Made by a program: the position numbers and the translations under genes. Positions 38,202 through 46,708 of a DNA stretch of 64,000 nt are shown here, piece after piece. The notes beneath the pieces were generated by a model. The model worked only from the letters and a program-made list of their open reading frames with translations, was not told where the DNA came from and did no database searches. The DNA lies in NCBI GenBank assembly GCA_016714535.1, contig JADKDR010000002.1:62001-126000 (forward strand). The letters run 5' to 3'. The stretch's first letter is position 1, and every line of letters starts with the position of its first letter. The stretch comes from Bacteroidota bacterium. Lineage in GTDB: Bacteria; Bacteroidota; Bacteroidia; AKYH767-A; OLB10.

Positions 38202-38232
38202 GCCCTTGCCGTCAGGCAAGGGCTTTTTTTTT
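38202..38232 (+). terminator. intrinsic terminator of the adhesin gene
   Basis: GCCCTTGCC (38202-38210) and GGCAAGGGC (38215-38223) form a perfect 9-bp stem around GTCA, followed by nine T. It lies 29 bases after the stop codon. Confidence 0.92.
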
Positions 38233-38529
38233 AGAGTGAATTAGTGTATACTTCCTATTGTTTTTGAACTCTTTATGAATATATTGCAGGCAATGCCATT
38301 AAAGAATTAGGTAATTCATTTTGGAACTCGTTATAATTTATTTTTTCACGCACATCAATTACTTATAATGATTTTTGCGAGTTCGAATTAAACTATGGCT
38401 TACGCTAGTAGTAAAACTATGGAACCTTGTAGTTTTCATTGTGATGCATTTGCATTTACTGAACCGAGGCTTATCTAAAAACAGATTAGCGCATACCTTT
38501 GTTCTTTATTTACCTTTGCAACATTGTAA
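38233..38529 (+). promoter_or_regulatory. spacer with candidate hemW promoter boxes
   Basis: AT-rich spacer without a gene. Two copies of TACCTTTG, a match to the Bacteroidota -7 element TAnnTTTG, lie at 38494-38501 and 38511-38518, the second 12 bases before the hemW ATG. No good -33 TTTG stands at the expected 19-20 base distance from either, so the assignment is weak. Confidence 0.35.
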
Positions 38530-39660
38530 ATGCATTCATTATACATACATATTCCTTATTGCAGTCAGGCTTGCAGCTATTGCAATTTCCATTTTTCTAC
38601 TTCGAAAGAAAATGTGGACATGATGATAAATGCTATTTGCACAGAATTAATGCTTAAGAAAAAGTATTTTGATGAGCCATTTATTCTTCAGTCAATTTAT
38701 CTGGGTGGTGGAACACCATCTATATTAGGTCCTAAGCAGATTGAAAGAATTTTTAACGCCATAAGAACTAATTACGTGCTAGCTGATAAGGCAGAAGTTA
38801 CTATCGAATGCAATCCCGAAGACATAAAGGCTGAGCTATTAAAACACTATCAATTACTTGGAATCAATCGTTTAAGTATTGGGGTGCAAAGTTTTGACGA
38901 TGCCGATTTGATACGCATGAATCGGTCCCACAAAGCAGCAGAGGCTATTGAGTCAATACAGCTCGCAGCAAGTGTTGGTTTTGATTATATCACAATTGAT
39001 TTAATGTATGGCTTACCTTTTCAGGATGAAAAGGCATGGAGGAAGAACCTTGATTTAGCGGCTACATTGCCTATTAATCACCTTTCGTGTTATGCGCTTA
39101 CCATAGAAGAAAGAACAGCGCTTGCCAAATTGATTGCCCGGAAACAGTTACCACAAACAGATGAAATAGTTTATTCAAACCACTTTCAGCAATTGCTTCA
39201 ATGGTGCGAACAACAACAATGGCAGCAATACGAGATTTCTAATTTTTGTAAGGGCGACAATTATGCAGTACATAATTCGGGATATTGGAAAGGGTGGAAA
39301 TATATTGGCATAGGACCTTCGGCTCATTCTTACAATGGAAACCATAGACAGTGGAATATTGCAAATAACCCTCAATACATAAAATTAATGCAGACTGGCT
39401 CGCCCGATTATTTTGAGATTGAATTACTATCGGAGCAGAATAAGTATAATGAGTTTGTAATGCTTGGCCTGAGAACCAAGTGGGGCGTTAATATTATCAA
39501 CATGGAAAACACATATGGAAAACAACGGGTAGCTTATTTTGAACGGTCAATTTCTAAATTCATTTCTTCAGGCGAAGCGATTTATAAAGATGGAAAGTAT
39601 ATTCTAACCGATACAGGGAAATTGAAAGCCGACTTTGTAGCCACTGAATGTTTTTTCTAA
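38530..39660 (+). CDS. hemW: HemW, radical SAM heme chaperone (HemN-like)
   Basis: A 376-residue protein. The N-terminal HIPYCSQACSYCNF has the CxxxCxxC radical SAM cluster motif. YLGGGTPS and the later SIGVQSFD, DLMYGLP and YEISNF segments are typical of the HemW branch. HemW lacks the extra cysteine next to the cluster motif and the N-terminal region needed for coproporphyrinogen oxidation, and acts in heme trafficking rather than synthesis. Older annotation would say oxygen-independent coproporphyrinogen III oxidase. Convergent with the following outer-membrane gene. Confidence 0.88.
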   Translation: MHSLYIHIPYCSQACSYCNFHFSTSKENVDMMINAICTELMLKKKYFDEPFILQSIYLGGGTPSILGPKQIERIFNAIRTNYVLADKAEVTIECNPEDIKAELLKHYQLLGINRLSIGVQSFDDADLIRMNRSHKAAEAIESIQLAASVGFDYITIDLMYGLPFQDEKAWRKNLDLAATLPINHLSCYALTIEERTALAKLIARKQLPQTDEIVYSNHFQQLLQWCEQQQWQQYEISNFCKGDNYAVHNSGYWKGWKYIGIGPSAHSYNGNHRQWNIANNPQYIKLMQTGSPDYFEIELLSEQNKYNEFVMLGLRTKWGVNIINMENTYGKQRVAYFERSISKFISSGEAIYKDGKYILTDTGKLKADFVATECFF

Positions 39661-39680
39661 TCTATTTCAGCAATTTGCAT

Positions 39681-39711
39681 AAAAAAACGGCTAACAAATT
39701 ATTGCTAGCCG
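39681..39711 (-). terminator. intrinsic terminator for the leftward outer-membrane gene
   Basis: Between the convergent stops. CGGCTAACAA (39688-39697) pairs with TTGCTAGCCG (39702-39711) with one G-T pair and a 4-base loop. The A7 run at 39681-39687 becomes the T tract on the minus strand. Confidence 0.8.
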
Positions 39712-39734
39712 CTTCTATCGGTTTATTGCATGTC

Positions 39735-41216
39735 TTAAAATTTAAAGCCAAGCGTAATCATTACCCTGTGATGTGTTACATCTTGAAGCGAAGTAAGCGG
39801 GGCTTGTTCTGCAAGTGCATAAACCTGCTGACTGTTTTTACTCTTTGTATAAGCATATCCTAAATCAATAAAATAGCCAGACTCACGCATTCCCAAACCT
39901 CCAGAGTAGCTTATGGCATTAAAATCTGATGCACCATTTGAATAACTGTTACCAACAGCACTGCTGTACATGGCAATTCCTCCACGGAATGCAAAAATAT
40001 CATAGCGATATTCAGCTCCGAGACGGATGTTTGATGAGTTTTCGAATTTCTGTTTAATTTGGCTATTCTCAGATGCAAAGGAATAGGTGCCCGAACGAAA
40101 ACGTGTGGCTTTGTTATTTACTAATTCATAATCCAGACTAATAAGCCCGTAAGATTTATAAATTAATGCAACACTCCCCGTAATACGCATAGGTGATATT
40201 AATCTGTATTTGAATACGCTACTTGCCGAGTCAGTATAACTGCCTTCCTGATAGTCGGCATTCATGCTGTACGTGTCTTTATAGTTCATACGGTATGAGC
40301 GCGGAGTTTGAACAGAAGCTCCAAATCTAATCCAATCAATTGGTCGTATAAGAATTCCAAGCGTGGCGCCAATGCTGCTTCCGGTAGTATTTTTATATTT
40401 GGAATAGGAAAAAGATTTAATGTCGAGCGATTCTTTGGGAACCGAAACGCTGTCAAACTTATCTGTTTCGGTGTGTGTATATGTTTCTTCGAAGTTAAAA
40501 GTGCCTATATCCAGCGAACCACCAAGCATTACTTTGTCTTTGTAATTGTTGCTGAATGCAAAGGACCATGCTCCCCGTCCACCTTTTATATCACGCGATA
40601 TGGTTTGCAACATACCTCCATTTGGCACCACTGTAGAATAATAATTGGTGTCGGGTGCAATTGGATTAAGCAGGTAAGTTTGATATGCAAGCCCTACATC
40701 AAAGGCATAATTAATTTCAGAAAAATTTGAAGAGGATACCCCATTCGCTTTGTCAACAAACGAGGTTAAAAGAGAATTTTTTGAATTTACACCTTCGGCT
40801 AAGGTATTTGAGCTAAAAGTGTTTTCACGATTGTATGCAATAGCAAAATTCAAACCCTTCCAACGTGAACGTTTTTCATTATAGCCAGAAAAAACAAATG
40901 CAAAGTTAGATACATTAAAAATAAACCTGGAGTCATCAATTGAGTTATTTAAAAAGTTTGATTTAACATTAGCACTACCTAACTGAGGAGTAAACGTAAA
41001 TTCTGATTTGCGAAATATGGCAAGTCCGGCAGGGTTAACAAGTATACCAGCAGCGTCACCACCCATAGCACCTATGCCACCACCCATTCCCAGTGACCTT
41101 CCTGTGCTGCCAAAATTAGTTTGGGTGTATGTATAAGCATTTTCGATAGTTTGAGCATTTGCAGCAGTTGTGCAAATGCTAAGTACTAACAGTAACTTTG
41201 AAAGTAATTGCTTCAT
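39735..41216 (-). CDS. outer-membrane beta-barrel protein, OmpP1/FadL/TodX type
   Basis: 493 residues from the ATG at 41216, which gives a standard signal peptide (MKQLLSKLLLVLSICTTAANA); an ATG 24 bases upstream is also in frame. The mature N-terminus GSTGRSLGMGGGIGAMGGDAAG followed by NPAGLA is the hatch-like start seen in FadL-type transporters of Bacteroidota. The rest alternates short hydrophobic strands and turns and ends in an aromatic strand (HHRVMITLGFKF), as expected for a barrel. It probably lets hydrophobic compounds through the outer membrane. The substrate is not indicated by the neighbours. Confidence 0.8.
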   Translation of the reverse strand: MKQLLSKLLLVLSICTTAANAQTIENAYTYTQTNFGSTGRSLGMGGGIGAMGGDAAGILVNPAGLAIFRKSEFTFTPQLGSANVKSNFLNNSIDDSRFIFNVSNFAFVFSGYNEKRSRWKGLNFAIAYNRENTFSSNTLAEGVNSKNSLLTSFVDKANGVSSSNFSEINYAFDVGLAYQTYLLNPIAPDTNYYSTVVPNGGMLQTISRDIKGGRGAWSFAFSNNYKDKVMLGGSLDIGTFNFEETYTHTETDKFDSVSVPKESLDIKSFSYSKYKNTTGSSIGATLGILIRPIDWIRFGASVQTPRSYRMNYKDTYSMNADYQEGSYTDSASSVFKYRLISPMRITGSVALIYKSYGLISLDYELVNNKATRFRSGTYSFASENSQIKQKFENSSNIRLGAEYRYDIFAFRGGIAMYSSAVGNSYSNGASDFNAISYSGGLGMRESGYFIDLGYAYTKSKNSQQVYALAEQAPLTSLQDVTHHRVMITLGFKF

Positions 41217-41260
41217 TTGTTTTGGAAAGTTAATTTTCAAGTTTATTAATAGAAATGAAA

Positions 41261-41297
41261 AAGCGCCTCACCTGATGAGATACCCGATGAAGCGCTT
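41261..41297 (-). terminator. possible terminator after the lipoprotein gene
   Basis: AAGCGC (41261-41266) and GCGCTT (41292-41297) can pair across a 25-base loop. Read on the minus strand the stem is followed by TTTTTC. It lies between the lipoprotein stop and the next leftward gene. The long loop makes it uncertain. Confidence 0.4.
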
Positions 41298-41312
41298 CGT
41301 ACATTAGACAAA

Positions 41313-42806
41313 TTAGTTGCGATTTCTTTTGCCACCGCTATTCCCAGAGCTTCCGCTGCGCGGAGCAGATTGTTGTGGCCGTGGTGATGGAGCAGGCGAA
41401 TAGCTGCGAGGTGCACTTGACCGAGGTGTAACCTTTGGTGTGCTGCTTTTGTTTCCCCTAGGCTTCGATTCGTAATTTTGCTTTGGCGTATTATCGCGTG
41501 GTGGCACATAGTTATTTTGTGGTTGGTTACCTCTTGGCGTATCATACTTCGGGTTACTACGTGGGTCATTTCCTCTAGGATTTACATCCATATTATTGCG
41601 TGGGTCATTTCCTCTAGGATTTACATCCATATTATTACGCGGGTCATTTCCTCTAGGATTTACATCCGTATTATTACGTGGGTCATTTCCACGTGGATTC
41701 ACATCCGTATTGTTGCGCGGATTGCTGTTGCCTCCAGGAGTTACCGTGCTATTGCCTCGTGGATTACTATTGTCGCGAGGATTAACATTATTAGAAGGAC
41801 GAGGATCGGTGGTATAGCTATCCACATTACTGCGTGGATTCTTTACATCCGCATTATTACGTGGATTGCCGGTCGAACGTGGGTCGCTACTGTAATCAGT
41901 ATTGTTGCGGCCATCCATCACATTTTTAACCTGACGTGGTTCTGATTGTTCAGATACATTACGAGGATTGCTTTTTACCTGGTCTTGATATACTGCAGCT
42001 ATCGGGCGCGGGGTGCTGCTATGTGTGCCATTGTACATAGATCCTGCACTTTGCTCACTTTCACGACCATGCCATCCATAATAGGTATTGTTAACTGTAT
42101 TGTCAAAGCTATTATAGTAGAAGGGATTAAACCCTCCTCCATAAAGACCATTATAGTATCCATCCCAATATCCATTATAATATCCATTCATGTATCCATT
42201 ATTAAAGCCATTCCAATAGGGGTTAAAGCCGAAGTAACCAAAGTTATTGCAACCTCCCCAAGCCCAGCGATTCCAACCCCATGGATTATAGCCCCAGCCT
42301 AAACCTCCGCCCCAAGGACCACCCCAGGGTGAGTAATACATATAAGATGGTGCCCACCAGTTATATCCTGTATAAATACTTACACCCCAACTTAATGGGT
42401 TGTAATCATACCAGTACGCATTGGTATAAAAATTATCATAATAACCCCAGCCCATCGGATTATGAAATCTACGCAAACGTGCTGAGTATGCGTAATCATA
42501 GTATTCATCATCCTGATAATAATTGTTTGTTACATACGTGTTACCATCGGCATCCTGTGTAGTGTAAGATGATGAAGGTTGTCTTCCATTGTCATCGTAT
42601 CCAAAGCGGTTATTATCGCTTTGATTATCTTGTGTGTAGTTGTTTGCCGGAGCAGATTGCGTTTGCTCTTGAACCTGCTGCGAAGCTGATGGTGTGGAGG
42701 AAGCATACACATCATCATATGAATTACTCGTGCCTGTTTGTTTGCTGGCACTACACGATACCAACACAAACGTGCTGATAAACGAAGCTAAAATTAGTTG
42801 TTTCAT
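41313..42806 (-). CDS. Tyr/Trp/Gly/Asn-rich lipoprotein with NPRGNDPRNN repeats
   Basis: 497 residues from the ATG at 42806. A lipoprotein signal (FVLVSC) puts the lipid-anchored Cys near residue 18. About residues 95-245 are extraordinarily rich in Tyr, Trp, Gly, Asn and Pro (for example NGYYNGYWDGYYNG). About residues 310-460 are Asn/Pro/Arg-rich with short repeats of the form DPRNNxDVNPRGN, encoded by 39-bp DNA repeats. The C-terminus is a basic Ser/Pro/Arg tail ending KRNRN. No enzyme motif is visible. It is likely a surface or periplasmic structural or sticky protein. The basic tail could bind acidic polymers (inference). I do not recognise the family beyond similar low-complexity proteins in the phylum. 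Confidence 0.75.
   Translation of the reverse strand: MKQLILASFISTFVLVSCSASKQTGTSNSYDDVYASSTPSASQQVQEQTQSAPANNYTQDNQSDNNRFGYDDNGRQPSSSYTTQDADGNTYVTNNYYQDDEYYDYAYSARLRRFHNPMGWGYYDNFYTNAYWYDYNPLSWGVSIYTGYNWWAPSYMYYSPWGGPWGGGLGWGYNPWGWNRWAWGGCNNFGYFGFNPYWNGFNNGYMNGYYNGYWDGYYNGLYGGGFNPFYYNSFDNTVNNTYYGWHGRESEQSAGSMYNGTHSSTPRPIAAVYQDQVKSNPRNVSEQSEPRQVKNVMDGRNNTDYSSDPRSTGNPRNNADVKNPRSNVDSYTTDPRPSNNVNPRDNSNPRGNSTVTPGGNSNPRNNTDVNPRGNDPRNNTDVNPRGNDPRNNMDVNPRGNDPRNNMDVNPRGNDPRSNPKYDTPRGNQPQNNYVPPRDNTPKQNYESKPRGNKSSTPKVTPRSSAPRSYSPAPSPRPQQSAPRSGSSGNSGGKRNRN
41561..41716 (-). repeat. four tandem 39-bp repeats in the lipoprotein gene
   Basis: Units begin at 41561, 41600, 41639 and 41678. The first three are nearly identical and the last has diverged by several bases. 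Each encodes 13 residues of the NPRGNDPRNNxDV type. The length keeps the frame, so copy number can change without inactivating the protein. Confidence 0.85.
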
Positions 42807-43020
42807 AGAACTTTGATTTTTGAATTGATTACTCATAACGTATTACCTGTTTTATTTTGATGCTATAACTAAAAAAACATTTAACCGAATGTTTTGTTAC
42901 AACCATGTTTTGTTTCTCTCTGTTTATTTCACAATTTTGCTGCCACAATACTTTCGAAAGGTGCAAGTTTAATCTGCATTTCACAAAAGTGTATACTATA
43001 TTTCATAATAACTTAATTTA

Positions 43021-44496
43021 ATGGCAAAAGATTTTCCAAAACGAAGCGAAAATTATTCGGAATGGTACAACGAGTTAGTTTATAGGGCCGACTTGGCCGA
43101 AAATTCTGCCGTACGTGGATGTATGGTAATCAAGCCATATGGCTATGCCATATGGGAAAAAATACAACAGCAGCTGGACAAAATGTTTAAAGATACTGGA
43201 CATGTTAATGCTTATTTTCCTTTGTTCATTCCCAAATCATTTTTAAGTAAAGAGGCAGCGCATATCGAAGGGTTTGCAAAAGAATGTGCAGTTATCACGC
43301 ATTACCGCCTTAAGAATAATGAAGAAGGCAATGCTGTAATTGTTGATCCTGATGCCAAACTGGAAGAAGAGTTGATAGTGCGCCCAACGAGCGAAACCAT
43401 CATATGGAGCACTTATCGAAATTGGATTCAAAGCTATCGTGATTTGCCTTTATTAATTAATCAGTGGGCCAACGTTGTCCGATGGGAGATGCGTACCCGT
43501 TTATTTTTGCGCACCACCGAATTTTTGTGGCAAGAGGGACACACCGCACATGCTACCTATGAAGAGGCATTGGAAGAAACAAAAAAAATGTTGGATGTGT
43601 ATACCACCTTTGCCGAAAAATTCATGGCACTGCCTGTAATGAAGGGAGTTAAAACAGCCAACGAGCGCTTTGCCGGAGCTATTGACACGTATTGCATAGA
43701 GGCGTTGATGCAAGATGGTAAGGCCTTGCAGGCTGGTACTTCCCATTTTTTAGGACAGAACTTTGCTAAAGCTTTTGATGTAAAATATACGACCAAAGAA
43801 GGTGTGCAGGAATATGTATGGGCTACTTCGTGGGGAGTAACCACACGACTTATAGGTGCATTAATTATGGCACATAGCGATGATGATGGATTGGTGTTGC
43901 CACCTAATCTGGCTCCAATACAAGTAGTGTTTATTCCTATTTATAAAAGTTTGGAACAGTTGGAGCAAATTGACAATTACGCAAAACCAATTATCGAAAA
44001 ACTCAGGCAGCGCAACATTAGCGTAAAGTACGATAATCGTGATACGCAAAAGCCAGGATGGAAATTTGCTGAGTACGAATTTAAAGGTGTGCCTGTGCGC
44101 ATTGCTATTGGCCCACGCGATATGGAGAACAATCAAGTAGAGGTTGCACGCAGAGACACCAAAGAAAAAGCAACCTACAGCACTATTGATTTGGATGTAA
44201 AAATTGAAAATCTATTAGTGCAAATTCAAGACAATATTTTTGAAAAGGCAATTAACTTCAGACAGGAGAACACCTATCATGCCGATACAATGGAAGAACT
44301 TGAAAAACTGCTGGACGGAAAAGGTGGGTTTATTTATGCGCATTGGGATGGAACTTCAGAAACGGAAATTGCGATTAAGGAAAAAACAAAGGCCACTATA
44401 AGATGTATTCCTCTCGATAATAAAAAGGAAGCCGGAAAATGTATTTTGACAGGCAAACCATCAGAACAAAGAGTTGTGTTTTCAAGGGCTTATTAG
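43021..44496 (+). CDS. proS: prolyl-tRNA synthetase (short, archaeal/eukaryotic-type)
   Basis: A 491-residue class II aminoacyl-tRNA synthetase charging tRNA-Pro. Class II motif 2 (RWEMRTRLFLRTTEFLWQEGHT) and motif 3 (TSWGVTTRLIGALIMAHSDDDG) are clear, followed by an anticodon-binding domain (APIQVVFIPI) and the extra C-terminal zinc-type domain ending RVVFSRAY. The short length and lack of the insertion editing domain identify the type found in archaea, eukaryotes and Bacteroidota. The start at ATG 43021 reads MAKDFPKRSENYSEWY, the usual N-terminus. Monocistronic by position. Confidence 0.95.
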   Translation: MAKDFPKRSENYSEWYNELVYRADLAENSAVRGCMVIKPYGYAIWEKIQQQLDKMFKDTGHVNAYFPLFIPKSFLSKEAAHIEGFAKECAVITHYRLKNNEEGNAVIVDPDAKLEEELIVRPTSETIIWSTYRNWIQSYRDLPLLINQWANVVRWEMRTRLFLRTTEFLWQEGHTAHATYEEALEETKKMLDVYTTFAEKFMALPVMKGVKTANERFAGAIDTYCIEALMQDGKALQAGTSHFLGQNFAKAFDVKYTTKEGVQEYVWATSWGVTTRLIGALIMAHSDDDGLVLPPNLAPIQVVFIPIYKSLEQLEQIDNYAKPIIEKLRQRNISVKYDNRDTQKPGWKFAEYEFKGVPVRIAIGPRDMENNQVEVARRDTKEKATYSTIDLDVKIENLLVQIQDNIFEKAINFRQENTYHADTMEELEKLLDGKGGFIYAHWDGTSETEIAIKEKTKATIRCIPLDNKKEAGKCILTGKPSEQRVVFSRAY

Positions 44497-44784
44497 GATA
44501 CTGTTAAAGATTTATCTGATTGTTTTTGTTTGACAATTTCTCCTCTTATTTTAGAAATGCATCTTACAAAGCTGGCGTAATTGTCAAATTGCAATTGCAC
44601 TTCCTATAGTTCGCTTCTATGGCACGCAAAACATGCTTTAATAATTTAAAAAATCGCGCCTAATAAAATATAAAGTTTCAAAGGTTACTGAAAAGGAGTT
44701 ATAGGTGACCAAGTTCCAACACTCGATTTAACTATCTCAAAAAAAAATGCACTATCTAATTTTTGCCATAAGCAAGTAAGGTCA

Positions 44785-45963
44785 ATGATTCCTAACGATT
44801 TAACTTCGCGCCTAATATCTACTGCCGAACCAAACCGAGCGCTGCTTAAACGAGCAAGTCAGGTTGAGCCTGAGTCGGCTTATTACCTTGCTATGGCAAG
44901 CCATGCCCAGTTCGAAATTTATAAAAGCAACTTATCATACTATCGTTGGAAAACGATAGAACAACTTGATAAAGTAATAATCGCGTTTGAATCAAACGCT
45001 AAAAAATATGGCGTGCAAGTGAGTTATGCCAGCACTGTTGTGGAGGGGCAACAAGTTATTAAATCCAAAGTTGGAGTTAATGAACGGGTCTATATCAGCA
45101 ATGATGAATTATGTCAGGAATTGCAACTTCAATCATTTGCTACCACCGAAAAAATAAATGTTACCCGCACGGGTGATGGCGCTAATCTTACCATTGTTGC
45201 CGCAGCAAAATACCTGATTGCAGAGCCTGCAGCATTGGTTATTCAAATAGATTCGCTTGCCAAAAACAAGGCATTTTCAAGATGTACTAAATTGATACTA
45301 GTGGCAGGCATTAACGATTTTATTACTAATTATAATCAATATGATTTTTTCTTTCACTTCGATAGGCAGGCAACTCTAAATGGTAAAAGTTCATCCCAGT
45401 TAAAAATTATTCATCTAAATGGCGAACCTGTTTTTCCAATAGAAGTAGTACTAGTTGATAATGGACGGAGTAGTTTGCTGGAGCATCCTCTTACCAGACA
45501 GATAGCGCGCTGCACGCATTGCGGATGGTGCCACAGCCTGAGCCCGGTTTATAAAAGACTGGGCGATACAAAAAACATTAATAAAACGTATACAGCTATT
45601 GAAGCATTAAGTCAACTATATACCTTAGGTATTGACACCAATACAAAACTTGCACGCTTGCATACGCAATGTTACACCGAGGCAATAGTGTGCCCGGTTG
45701 GGATTGATATAAAAGCCCTATTTCAGCTTGCCGCAGAGCGCTGCGCAGAAAAGGGCATTGGTGATACGCATAAAAAATGGTTCCAATTTATTTGGAAGAA
45801 GGCAACCCTCAAACGCGAAGCTTTTGGCTTGCTCAAAAATCATTCGCGCAAAATAATAATGCAAACGGTATTTAATTTTATGTGGAGTAAAAAGGAAGAC
45901 ACTCCGCAGCATGCGCCCCAAACCTTTAACGACTATTGGAAAAAAAATAACAACCTGAAATAA
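44785..45963 (+). CDS. LutB-like iron-sulfur/LUD-domain protein with degenerate cysteine motifs
   Basis: A 392-residue protein resembling LutB of the lactate-oxidation LutABC complex: an N-terminal LUD-type region (RTGDGANLTIVAAAKYLI, KLILVAGIND) and a ferredoxin-like region near residues 243-310. The first motif reads CTHCGWCHSLSP, with Ser where LutB has the fourth Cys. The second reads CYTEAIVCPVGID, with Glu where the middle Cys is expected. Five of seven usual ligands therefore remain. No lutA or lutC lies next to it. It may bind a single altered cluster or have lost electron transfer. A separate 288-base spacer precedes it in which I see no other gene. Confidence 0.7.
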   Translation: MIPNDLTSRLISTAEPNRALLKRASQVEPESAYYLAMASHAQFEIYKSNLSYYRWKTIEQLDKVIIAFESNAKKYGVQVSYASTVVEGQQVIKSKVGVNERVYISNDELCQELQLQSFATTEKINVTRTGDGANLTIVAAAKYLIAEPAALVIQIDSLAKNKAFSRCTKLILVAGINDFITNYNQYDFFFHFDRQATLNGKSSSQLKIIHLNGEPVFPIEVVLVDNGRSSLLEHPLTRQIARCTHCGWCHSLSPVYKRLGDTKNINKTYTAIEALSQLYTLGIDTNTKLARLHTQCYTEAIVCPVGIDIKALFQLAAERCAEKGIGDTHKKWFQFIWKKATLKREAFGLLKNHSRKIIMQTVFNFMWSKKEDTPQHAPQTFNDYWKKNNNLK

Positions 45964-46131
45964 AAAAATTATTACGTCTAAAATATTTTCGAGAGGTAGT
46001 CGATTATATACAATTATGTAAGTTCAACAATAGATTTGCAAGGCAATTTTAAAGTAGCATATTTGCAACAGGATATTATAAGTTACTTTACATACTCACC
46101 TCATTCAATAAACTTAAATTAACTACCTGCT

Positions 46132-46695
46132 ATGGAATTTTTATCGCAAATGGAATTATTAGAGCGCGCCTTTTGGTACGTTGCCATACCTGCCAGCATC
46201 ATTTTTATTTTGCAAAGTGTGATGACATTTTTAGGAACAGATTCACATGATGGTACGCAAGCAGATTTTAGTGGCAACCTGGATGGTAATGATGCACCTT
46301 TCCAATTATTCTCGTTTCGTAACCTGATTAATTTTTTGCTAGGCTTTAGCTGGTCGGGCATTTCATTTTATTCAATAATTTCGAACAAGCTATTGCTTGT
46401 TGTTGTTTGCCTTATGGTGGGTGCATCATTCGTTTATTTATTTTTTTTCATCATAAAAAATTTAATGCGCCTTTCCGAAGACAATTCACTTAAACTAACT
46501 AGTGCACTTAATCAAACTGCTGAAGTGTACCTTAAAATACCTGCAAGCAAAAATGGAAAAGGCAAAATAATGGTAAGCATTAATGGATCCTTTCACGAAC
46601 TTGATGCCATGACCAATGGTGAGGCTATACCAACTGGCGCCATCGTAAAAGTTGTAAGTATAGACAACAACATCCTGATTGTAAATAAATTTTAA
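46132..46695 (+). CDS. NfeD-like/YqiJ-like membrane protein, flotillin partner
   Basis: A 187-residue protein with hydrophobic segments near residues 14-34, 60-80 and 83-107, followed by a soluble C-terminal OB-like domain (about 120-187, GKIMVSINGSFHELDAM, PTGAIVKVVSIDNN). Proteins of this layout are routinely encoded beside flotillins and work with them in membrane microdomains. The flotillin start is only 13 bases downstream, so the two are surely co-transcribed. Family assignment rests on layout and context as much as on sequence. The TAGATTTG at 46031-46038 could be its -7 box, without a clear -33. Confidence 0.75.
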   Translation: MEFLSQMELLERAFWYVAIPASIIFILQSVMTFLGTDSHDGTQADFSGNLDGNDAPFQLFSFRNLINFLLGFSWSGISFYSIISNKLLLVVVCLMVGASFVYLFFFIIKNLMRLSEDNSLKLTSALNQTAEVYLKIPASKNGKGKIMVSINGSFHELDAMTNGEAIPTGAIVKVVSIDNNILIVNKF

Positions 46696-46708
46696 TACCT
46701 AAATAAAA

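Noticed and set aside
38375..38623. 82-codon plus-strand frame overlapping the start of hemW
   Set aside because: It runs out of frame into the hemW cluster motif region and has no family signature. hemW is unquestionable.
41561..41716. 39-bp direct repeats resembling a CRISPR array
   Set aside because: The units are contiguous without spacers and are in frame inside a coding region.
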